DNA from: Acidobacteriota bacterium
GTDB lineage: Bacteria > Acidobacteriota > Blastocatellia > Pyrinomonadales > Pyrinomonadaceae
Reading direction: 5' to 3'
DNA: 64,000 bases
NCBI GenBank assembly: GCA_016718135.1
Contig: JADKEF010000001.1
Span: 124,001-188,000 of the forward strand
Position numbers and translations under genes: made by a program
Shown here: in pieces, positions 32,748 to 39,724 of the stretch
How the letters are laid out: each line of letters begins with the position of its first letter
How positions within the stretch are numbered: position 1 is the stretch's first letter
The notes under the pieces: generated by a model
What the model saw: the letters and a program-made list of their open reading frames with translations, nothing else
Database searches by the model: none
What the model was told of the DNA's origin: nothing

Positions 32748-34907
32748 TCATTTGGTGAGCAGCACGACGTCGCTCCGCTTATTGGCGTGAGAGATGACTA
32801 TCTGTTTGCCGTCCCGAGACCAGTCAAACCAGAGAGCGTCTCCCTTGGCAATGTTCCTTATGACGGAGGCCTCGCCACCATTTTTCGGCATAATGAGAAG
32901 ATTGATCGAGTCACCTTCGTTAAAGATCTGAGCGAGGGCAGTGCCGTTGGGGTGCCAACGCATGCGGCGTTCGGTGACCGATTTAGGAAAAGTCAGTTTG
33001 TTTAGAAGGCTTCCATCCAGGCTCGACATCAGCCCGACCCGCCATAGGCCGTCGATCTCCCCATCCATAAAGTAGTAAGCGATCTGCGACCCATCAGGCG
33101 AGAGAGTTGGTTTTGCCGTGAACCGTTCTGAAAGCTGAGTCTGCTTTCCTGTGTCGAGGTCGAGCTTCCACGGCGTAACCACCTTGTTAAACAGGCCTTT
33201 TTGAAAGAAGACAGAGCGTCCATCGGGTGAGATCGACGGATAAACGTCGTCGGGCCCGTCGGTCAATTGCCGCATATCTGAACCTTCCCGACTGACCACG
33301 TTCAAAGTGTGCTTTCCGTTGCGGGTGGCAGAGAAGAAGATAGATCCGTCGACGGCGGAGATCGAGACGCCGTGCGTGACGTCAGAGCCTGCGGTGAGAG
33401 CTCTCGCTGCGGTTCCGTCAGCGCTCATTCGCCAGATCTCGCGTTTGCCTCCGGCATCCGAAGAGTAAATGATCGAGCCGTCACCGGCAAAGACAACATT
33501 CTCAATACTGCCCGAGTGCTTATGTATCTCTCGCTGTGTGGCGCGATCGGATGTATCATCGAGAGCGGTGAGGGAAACGTGAGAGATCTGATCTCGTTGG
33601 ACAGCTAGAAGCTTGCCGGAGCCCTGAGCTAGCCAATAGTAATTGCTGAGGTCCTTAGTGATCTGACGAACCTCACCGGTCGAAATTGAAACTGACAGGA
33701 TCTGTCCAAGCATAGGCTCGACCGTGTATCCCGAAAAAGCGATCGTATCGCCGTCGATCCAAGTCAGATTATCGATATAGTCCCAGCGGCTTTCGCTCAC
33801 GAATCGCTCAGCCCCACTTTGCGGATCGACGAGCAGAATGCCGTGCTTGATCCCCTCCTTTTTTTCTCCGACCGAGCACGCGATCGATCTCCCGTCGGGA
33901 GACCAAGCAACTGAATTGGCGTCAAAATTCGGAAATGAGCGTTGGTCGTCGGCCGCCCGGGCGACGACGCGTTTGTTCGAGCCATCGGCGTCGGAGATGA
34001 GCAGCTGTGTTTCCTTCATCGACGAACGCGATTCTGTGTACGCGATCTGTTTGCCGTCCGGCGAGAAGCTGACCGCGCCGCCGGTCGTGATGCCTTTTAT
34101 CTCTTCGACAACGCCGCCGAGCAGCGGCAGACGCCAGATCTGAGGGTCAGCGAGTTTTGGTGAGAAAGTGGTCGCATAGATCGAATTCCCATCCGGTGAG
34201 ATCGCCAGACCGACGAAACGGACCGGTTTAGCCGTGAGAACTTGCTGCTGGCTACCGCTTGCGACCTGCCTGAGCCAAAGGCTCTCGCCTGTACTCTCTT
34301 TTCGGGCGAAAACTGCGTAATTTCCATCAGGCGTGATCGTTGCGGACGTTATGTCACCGCTGGAAGTGAGCTTTGAGAGCTGATAATCGCGTATCTCGGG
34401 ACCGCTGCCGCTTTGCCAATAGACAAATCCTGATACGGCGAGCAGCAACGGGATCGATACGGCGAGAATTGTAAAAAAGTGTGAGCGAGTTGCCGTCGTT
34501 GTTCTGGACGAAAGGACCGGTTCGTGCTCTTCGATGATCATGCGAGAGACGCTCCGCTGTTCGATGATCAGTTCGGTATCGTTGGCTACATCAAAAACCT
34601 CGCTGACGAACGTGTAGCCCTTTCCCGGCACCGTCCGGATCGGCCCATTCTTATCATCACCAAACACCTTGCGAAGCGATGACATCTGAACCGTTAGATT
34701 GTTGTCCTCGACAAACTGTCCGGGCCAGATCCGCTCCATCAACTCGTTCTTCGTGACGAGCTTTCCGTGATTTTCGACCAGATACTGTAGGAGATCGAAT
34801 GCCTTTGGTTTCAGTTCGACTGGTTCACCATCCCGCATTAAGAGGCGCCTGGCACAGTCCAGATCGAAATTGTCGAATCTAAATCTGGTTCCTCGCAGCG
34901 TTTCCAT
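32748..34907 (-). CDS. Winged-helix transcriptional regulator fused to a TolB-like beta-propeller
   Basis: About 719 residues from the ATG at 34907; an in-frame TTG at 34919 is not needed. An OmpR/CadC-type winged-helix domain spans about 5-100, with VELKPKAFDLLQYLVEN and IRTVPGKGYTFVSEVF. A single transmembrane helix (about 155-172, FFTILAVSIPLLLAVSGFVYW) leads to a C-terminal TolB/WD40-like propeller with repeated SPDGxxI/SPDGRSV blades, facing the periplasm. The layout is that of a CadC-like one-component membrane sensor-regulator, very common in Acidobacteriota. It is divergent from a small gene and the S74 repeat protein. A three-copy 10-bp direct repeat lies just before its start codon. 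Confidence 0.9.
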   Translation of the reverse strand: METLRGTRFRFDNFDLDCARRLLMRDGEPVELKPKAFDLLQYLVENHGKLVTKNELMERIWPGQFVEDNNLTVQMSSLRKVFGDDKNGPIRTVPGKGYTFVSEVFDVANDTELIIEQRSVSRMIIEEHEPVLSSRTTTATRSHFFTILAVSIPLLLAVSGFVYWQSGSGPEIRDYQLSKLTSSGDITSATITPDGNYAVFARKESTGESLWLRQVASGSQQQVLTAKPVRFVGLAISPDGNSIYATTFSPKLADPQIWRLPLLGGVVEEIKGITTGGAVSFSPDGKQIAYTESRSSMKETQLLISDADGSNKRVVARAADDQRSFPNFDANSVAWSPDGRSIACSVGEKKEGIKHGILLVDPQSGAERFVSESRWDYIDNLTWIDGDTIAFSGYTVEPMLGQILSVSISTGEVRQITKDLSNYYWLAQGSGKLLAVQRDQISHVSLTALDDTSDRATQREIHKHSGSIENVVFAGDGSIIYSSDAGGKREIWRMSADGTAARALTAGSDVTHGVSISAVDGSIFFSATRNGKHTLNVVSREGSDMRQLTDGPDDVYPSISPDGRSVFFQKGLFNKVVTPWKLDLDTGKQTQLSERFTAKPTLSPDGSQIAYYFMDGEIDGLWRVGLMSSLDGSLLNKLTFPKSVTERRMRWHPNGTALAQIFNEGDSINLLIMPKNGGEASVIRNIAKGDALWFDWSRDGKQIVISHANKRSDVVLLTK

Positions 34908-34912
34908 GGTGA

Positions 34913-34938
34913 TTAGCAAAAATTAGCAAACTTTAGCA
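34913..34938 (-). promoter_or_regulatory. Three TGCTAA direct repeats at 10-bp spacing (candidate autoregulatory operator)
   Basis: Read toward the regulator gene, TGCTAA occurs at 34938-34933, 34928-34923 and 34918-34913, exactly 10 bases apart. The last copy ends 5 bases before the ATG. OmpR-class winged-helix proteins bind tandem direct repeats with 10-11-bp spacing, so this fits a site for the adjacent gene's own product. No ribosome-binding site other than this region is seen. Confidence 0.55.
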
Positions 34939-35020
34939 CAAAAATTAAGGACTTTGAACCGAAAAAAAGACGATTCTATGCCAGTCAAAGCAAACAAAAA
35001 GATCGGTTCCTCGACGGTCT

Positions 35021-35263
35021 ATGTATATGCGCAGAATACCAGATAACCCGACGGCGGACAACAAAATTATGGAACAGCATGACGAGTGGCATGTGGTCAG
35101 GCGAACCGAGGTGACCATCGAAACGCATACCGTGACGACGTTTCGAAAACAACCGTTTGTGGACGTCGGTGCCGCGAAATGCGAACCGGTGGTAGACGCT
35201 GAAACGGTAATTGTTCCTGAAACCGGACTGGAGTTGATCCAAGGAAAGTGGAGAAGATCATGA
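35021..35263 (+). CDS. Small hypothetical protein
   Basis: 80 residues, possibly starting later at Met17 (MEQHDEWHVVRRTEVTIETH). It is charged and soluble, with no signal peptide. The pattern EWHVVRRTEVTIETHTVTT is striking, but I cannot assign a family. It overlaps the start of the S74 repeat protein by 4 bases (35260-35263), a classical arrangement for translational coupling, which supports it being real. It lies divergent from the winged-helix/TolB regulator, whose control region it shares. Confidence 0.6.
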   Translation: MYMRRIPDNPTADNKIMEQHDEWHVVRRTEVTIETHTVTTFRKQPFVDVGAAKCEPVVDAETVIVPETGLELIQGKWRRS

Positions 35264-37692
35264 GAAGCATCAAATTGGCCGGCTTGGTTTTATTCCTTGC
35301 CATACAAACTTTCGCTCAGAGCACGTCATTTACATATCAGGGCAGCCTGAAAACAGGCGGGATCGACGCCAACGGAAGCCATGACTTCGAGTTTGCCCTG
35401 TTCGATGTGGCAGGTGGCGGTGCTCAACTCGGCTCGACAATAACGCAGAGCAGCGTGACCGTGACGAATGGGATATTCGCGGTCTCGCTCGATTTCGGTA
35501 ATCAATTCCCCGGAGCCAACCGATTTCTAGAGATCCGAGTGCGGCAGACGGGCGGCGGAGGATTTACGACGTTGACTCCACGACAACCTGTTGCGAGCAC
35601 GCCATACGCGATAAAAAGCTCTACGTCAGATGCGGCGACGACGGCGGCCAATGCCACTCAACTTGGCGGCGTCGCCGCGAGCCAATTCGTCCAGACCGCC
35701 GATCCTCGGCTGAGTGATGCCCGTCCGCCGACGGCGGGCAGTACGAACTATATTCAGAACACGACCTCGCTACAGTCGCTGAGTAACTTCAATATCTCGG
35801 GGACGGGCACTGCGAATGTTTTCAATTCCACGTCGGATTACAACATCTTTGGATTTCGCGTGCTGTCGATCCTTGGGGCGAATAACGCATTTGTAGGTGT
35901 GGGAGCAGGCACGGCAAATAGCGGCTCGCAGAATGCATTCTTCGGGAGAGATGCGGGTGAGGACAACACCACAGGCTCACGAAACGCGTTCTTTGGCGGA
36001 TTTGCCGGGCGAAATAACCTCACGGCAAGCGACCTTGCGTTCTTTGGAGCCGATTCCGGCGCGGCTAACACGACCGGAATAACCAATTCGTTCTTTGGCA
36101 GTCAGTCGGGCCGTTCGAATTCAGTTGGATCCGCCAATTCGTTCTTCGGCGCGGCCGCCGGGCAATCGAACGTCGGAGGCATTCGCAATTCATTCTTCGG
36201 CTACCAGGCAGGCTCGAATAATGTTTCGGGCGACGATAACACGTTCATGGGCGTAGGATCTGGCGTTGCAAACGTTTCGGGTGCTAACAACTCGTTTTTT
36301 GGGAGATCCGCCGGACAGTTAAATGGAGGAGCTAACAACAACTCGTTCTTTGGAAGCTCGTCCGGCGTCGTAAACTCCTCTGGTGGAAGTAATTCGTTCT
36401 TTGGAACCAGCTCCGGTTTTGGGACCACATCGGGTAACAATAATTCTTTTTTTGGCAACTCCGCTGGAGCTGCAAATACTACCGGTTCAAGCAATACAGT
36501 CATTGGCGACAGCGCCAACGTCGGGGCCGGTAATCTTAGTTTTGCCACGGCGATCGGTGCTCAGGCAGTCGTCGGGACGAGTAATACGATCGTTCTGGGG
36601 CGGCCAGCGGATACCGTACAGGTGCCTGGGACATTGAACATTAGCGGCACATTGTCAGCAAATATCTTCAATGCCGTGACACAGTACAACATCGGTGCTA
36701 ACCGTATATTAAGCAACGCCGGATCAAACAATCTCTTCGCGGGCTCTGGGTCTGGCGCCGCGAACACTGGCTTCAGCAATTCCTTTTTTGGAGCGCTTTC
36801 TGGCGACTCGAATACATTTGGCAACAGCAATTCGTTTTTCGGCGCGGGTTCAGGCGAGGCGAACACTGGCGGTAGCTTCAATTCGCTGTTCGGTGCAAGA
36901 TCAGGCGAAGACTTAAATGGCTTCTTCAGCAATTCCTTTTTCGGCGCGGATTCGGGCAGAAGGACCAATAGCGACGGCAATTCCTTTTTCGGGGCAAGCT
37001 CAGGCGTCTTGAACACAACCGGCGACAACAATTCCTTCTTCGGCCTAAATTCAGGCCGCCTAAACGATACCGGCAATTTTAATTCGTTTTTCGGCTACTA
37101 CTCAGGCGAGGCGAACACAACCGGTAGCAACAACACGACCATCGGTACCGAGGCCGATGTCGGATCAGGGGGGCTTACATTTGCAACGGCTATCGGAGCT
37201 GGTGCTGTCGTGAACTCGAGCAACCGGATCCAGCTTGGCCGACAAGACGGCTCAGACGACGTTCGTGTGTCCGGCAATTTGCTTCTTGCCACACTTGGAT
37301 CGGCCGGCACAACAACTTTGTGCCGAAACGTTTTTCAGCAGGTTGCAACTTGTTCGTCATCTCTCCGATACAAAACTAACATCAGCAAATTCGGCCTCGG
37401 GCTGAATCTGGTAAAACAACTACAACCCATAACTTTCGATTGGAAAGAAGGTGGAACGCATGATCTTGGCCTCGGAGCCGAAGATGTTGCGGCGATCGAG
37501 CCCTTGCTCGTTACCTACAACGCAAAAGGCGAGGTCGAGGGCGTTAAGTATGACCGGATCGGTGTTGTATTGGTAAACGCGGTCAAGGAACAGCAGCAGA
37601 CGATCGAGCGTCAGCAGAAGCAGATCGACGCACTGAAAGCTCTGGTTTGTGCTTCGAACAGAGAGGCGGATCTCTGCAAAGAGCCACGTTAG
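35260..37692 (+). CDS. Secreted repeat protein with C-terminal peptidase S74 (intramolecular chaperone) domain
   Basis: About 810 residues from ATG 35260 (GGAG just upstream), with a signal peptide MRSIKLAGLVLFLAIQTFAQ. An N-terminal region (about 20-200) resembles tail-fibre or collar segments. Two blocks of 17-residue repeats of the type NSFFGxxSGxxNTTGxx follow (about 205-390 and 475-610). Each block is closed by FATAIGAxAVV. The C-terminal ~110 residues are an S74 domain opening with SSLRYKTNI and ending in a coiled coil (NAVKEQQQTIERQQKQI). S74 domains assist trimerisation and usually cleave themselves off at the opening serine. The product is probably a trimeric beta-roll fibre on the cell surface, not evidence of a prophage by itself. 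Confidence 0.85.
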   Translation: MRSIKLAGLVLFLAIQTFAQSTSFTYQGSLKTGGIDANGSHDFEFALFDVAGGGAQLGSTITQSSVTVTNGIFAVSLDFGNQFPGANRFLEIRVRQTGGGGFTTLTPRQPVASTPYAIKSSTSDAATTAANATQLGGVAASQFVQTADPRLSDARPPTAGSTNYIQNTTSLQSLSNFNISGTGTANVFNSTSDYNIFGFRVLSILGANNAFVGVGAGTANSGSQNAFFGRDAGEDNTTGSRNAFFGGFAGRNNLTASDLAFFGADSGAANTTGITNSFFGSQSGRSNSVGSANSFFGAAAGQSNVGGIRNSFFGYQAGSNNVSGDDNTFMGVGSGVANVSGANNSFFGRSAGQLNGGANNNSFFGSSSGVVNSSGGSNSFFGTSSGFGTTSGNNNSFFGNSAGAANTTGSSNTVIGDSANVGAGNLSFATAIGAQAVVGTSNTIVLGRPADTVQVPGTLNISGTLSANIFNAVTQYNIGANRILSNAGSNNLFAGSGSGAANTGFSNSFFGALSGDSNTFGNSNSFFGAGSGEANTGGSFNSLFGARSGEDLNGFFSNSFFGADSGRRTNSDGNSFFGASSGVLNTTGDNNSFFGLNSGRLNDTGNFNSFFGYYSGEANTTGSNNTTIGTEADVGSGGLTFATAIGAGAVVNSSNRIQLGRQDGSDDVRVSGNLLLATLGSAGTTTLCRNVFQQVATCSSSLRYKTNISKFGLGLNLVKQLQPITFDWKEGGTHDLGLGAEDVAAIEPLLVTYNAKGEVEGVKYDRIGVVLVNAVKEQQQTIERQQKQIDALKALVCASNREADLCKEPR

Positions 37693-37727
37693 TGGGAGCT
37701 CAAAGGCTATTCCATCCGAGGAAAGAC

Positions 37728-38927
37728 ATGAAAGTGATAAAACTCTTCATCATCCTGTCAGCTTGTGTATTCTGGCTGCCATTTGCCGCGATCGGGCAAT
37801 CGGGCGGCGTTTTTCAAATAACCAGAAGCGTCATCGCGGGCGGCGGCGGTAGTTCTTCGGGCAGCATATTTAATCTGGACGGGACTACGGGGCAATGCTT
37901 AGCGGGTTCGACCTCGACTGGTGGGCTTTTTAGTGTTGCGGGTGGTTTTTGGGGAGCCGGTGCAACTGGGATGCCGACGCCGACAGCTACACCGACAGCT
38001 ACGCCTACCGCGACACCAACTGCAACGCCCACGGCAACTCCTACGGCAACTCCAACAGCGACACCAACTCCGGGTTCAGGATTGGAGGGCGATATTGCAC
38101 CGCGGGCGATTGGCGACGGCATCATCCTGACCACGGATGTGGTTCAGGCACGTCGCTTTGTTGTCGGGCTCGATACTCCGGCAACATCGCCGAATGAATT
38201 TCAACGGGTGGATACGTCACCGATCGCGACACGCGGGGACGGCCTCTTAACCTCAGGTGACGTGGTTCAGATACGGCGGTACGCGAGCGGGCTCGACAGT
38301 CCGCTGGCGGCGGGTGGGCCGACAGAGCCTTCGCCAAATCCCGCACTCGAAGGCGGCCAGGGAGCGGTTGCGATCCGTGCATTGTCGAAGAATGCGGTGA
38401 AAGGCACACATGTCACGATCCCGTTTGTTCTCGATGGCTACAGCAACGCCACGGCGGTGAGCTTTGCGGTCACCTATGACACTGCGAAACTGCGGCGTCC
38501 GACGGTAACGCTCGGTGCGGCGATCGCTGATTGGGCGATCTTGACGGTGAACGATACCGTCGAGGGTTCGCTCGCGGTGTTGGTCGATTCGTCATATCCG
38601 CTCGGGGCTAATGAGCTGATCCGGGTGACATTCGAGGTCGCTCCAAATGCCGAGCCCGGGCCGTCGATGGTCAGGTTCGTACCGGGCCGGACGAGTCTGT
38701 CCGACGATGTAGCAAATGAACTGCCGACCAGATCGGTGGAGGCGATCATCACCATCGCGAACGAGCAATCGCAGTCGGTGATCATTGCGGGCCGGGTAGT
38801 CACGCCCGGCCGTCGAGGCGTTGGCAATGCAACGGTAACTCTTACTGCTGCTAAGGGCAGGAAAGGGTTCGCGGTCACATCCTCGGGCCGATCGTCGAGC
38901 TATGTCGATCTTGCGGTGCGCGAGTAG
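37728..38927 (+). CDS. Secreted cohesin/dockerin-like protein with truncated terminal domain
   Basis: About 399 residues from ATG 37728 (GAGGAAAG upstream), with a signal peptide MKVIKLFIILSACVFWLPF. Order: a Gly-rich N-terminal region (GGVFQITRSVIAGGGG...GTTGQCLAGSTSTGGLFSVAGGFWG), a TPTAT linker (about 83-115), and dockerin-like repeats (RAIGDGIILTTDVVQARRFV and GDGLLTSGDVVQIRRYASGLD). A cohesin-like domain (about 215-355) and a shortened regulatory-like domain ending SSYVDLAVRE follow. Compared with siblings, the terminal domain lacks its central GYYRF...SRR section, and the first cohesin-like domain is absent. It lies 35 bases after the S74 gene and may share its transcript. Confidence 0.82.
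   Translation: MKVIKLFIILSACVFWLPFAAIGQSGGVFQITRSVIAGGGGSSSGSIFNLDGTTGQCLAGSTSTGGLFSVAGGFWGAGATGMPTPTATPTATPTATPTATPTATPTATPTATPTPGSGLEGDIAPRAIGDGIILTTDVVQARRFVVGLDTPATSPNEFQRVDTSPIATRGDGLLTSGDVVQIRRYASGLDSPLAAGGPTEPSPNPALEGGQGAVAIRALSKNAVKGTHVTIPFVLDGYSNATAVSFAVTYDTAKLRRPTVTLGAAIADWAILTVNDTVEGSLAVLVDSSYPLGANELIRVTFEVAPNAEPGPSMVRFVPGRTSLSDDVANELPTRSVEAIITIANEQSQSVIIAGRVVTPGRRGVGNATVTLTAAKGRKGFAVTSSGRSSSYVDLAVRE
37974..38072 (+). repeat. Coding TPTAT linker repeat
   Basis: Near-perfect tandem of (ACNCCNACNGCN) units encoding (TPTA)n. Same linker type as in the other surface proteins. Confidence 0.85.
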
Positions 38928-38953
38928 CTGGGTCGTGCTTTGGATGCAATTGT

Positions 38954-38984
38954 GAGACGGTCCGCGGCGGGCCGTCTCTTTTTT
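38954..38984 (+). terminator. Rho-independent terminator
   Basis: Stem GAGACGGTCC / GGGCCGTCTC (10 bp with one G-T pair), loop GCGGC, then six T. It lies 26 bases after the stop codon at 38927. Confidence 0.88.
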
Positions 38985-39038
38985 GAACCGGACGGGAAAC
39001 CAAGTCTTGCATAAGTGTTAATTGCGACACTAAAGGCT

Positions 39039-39066
39039 TTGATATTCGTAAGATACGAACTATAAT
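39039..39066 (+). promoter_or_regulatory. Sigma70-like promoter with palindrome in the spacer, upstream of the third giant surface gene
   Basis: TTGATA (39039-39044), a 16-base spacer, then TATAAT (39061-39066). The spacer contains the perfect inverted repeat TTCGTA-AGA-TACGAA (39045-39059), placed where a bound repressor would block RNA polymerase. The leader to the start codon is about 110 bases. Nothing else is recognised in the 38985-39181 gap. Confidence 0.6.
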
Positions 39067-39181
39067 TCGGCTTAAGAGTAAGAATTTAACTTAGCTACGG
39101 CGATAGCACGTGTGACCATACCCGCGCCGACGATCGTAGCCCAAACTGCATCACCTTATTGGAAGAATCGGAGTGTTTACT

Positions 39182-39655
39182 ATGTCCAAACAGAAATCGT
39201 CACGTCCTAATGTCAGCCGCCTCGCCCTTGTAGCGATCATCGGCGGGTTGCTCTTAACCTTTGCCGGAGCCGCGTCAAATGCGGCGAATTTTTCGTTGGT
39301 GGATTCGGTTAAGGCGTTCGTTGGTATGGGCCAATTAAAAGCGGCTGTAGCGGAGCCGCGGTTTCCTAATCCTACCTCGACCGTATTTATTAATGAGTTC
39401 CACTACGACAACACGGGAACCGACAGCAATGAATTTGTTGAGGTTGCTGCACCGGCGGGGACGAATATGGCGGATTATTCGATTGTCCTGTATAACGGCT
39501 CGAACGGAGCGATTTACGATACGGATGCCCTTTCCGGTACAACAACAAATCAGTCCGGAGGCTATGGCTTTGTTTCGTTCACTTACCCTACCGACGGAAT
39601 GCAAAATGGAGGACCTGACGGGCTTGCGTTAGTAAACACGGCTACTAACACCTGA
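39182..39655 (+). CDS. Third giant surface protein, N-terminal part (frame-interrupted)
   Basis: About 157 residues from ATG 39182 (GGAG 8 bases upstream; a GTG at 39173 overlaps that site). A signal segment LALVAIIGGLLLTFAGAAS is followed by a lamin-tail-like domain (about 60-157: FINEFHYDNTGTDSNEFVEV, YSIVLYNGSNG, GYGFVSFTYP). The domain stops at TNT although its remaining strands (IQFLCYEGTF..., then SLQL...GTGADYGSFTW) follow in the other frames. Three consecutive frame changes between 39650 and 39785 return the reading to the same frame as the large downstream ORF. The two ORFs are therefore one gene. Confidence 0.8.
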   Translation: MSKQKSSRPNVSRLALVAIIGGLLLTFAGAASNAANFSLVDSVKAFVGMGQLKAAVAEPRFPNPTSTVFINEFHYDNTGTDSNEFVEVAAPAGTNMADYSIVLYNGSNGAIYDTDALSGTTTNQSGGYGFVSFTYPTDGMQNGGPDGLALVNTATNT

Positions 39656-39724
39656 TTCAGTTTCTTTGTTATGAGGGGACCTTTGCCGGGGTTGGAGGCC
39701 TTGCTAATGGCATAACCTGCACCG

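Noticed and set aside
32717..33005. Extension of the orphan regulatory-domain ORF to 33005
   Set aside because: This part is antisense to the conserved C-terminal propeller of the regulator, and the domain has already ended by 32716 in the alternative frame.
29687..37692. A prophage spanning the terminase and the S74 tail-fibre-like protein
   Set aside because: No integrase, portal, capsid, tail or lysis genes lie between them. The S74 protein has a signal peptide and bacterial surface features, and the regulator between them is a chromosomal type.
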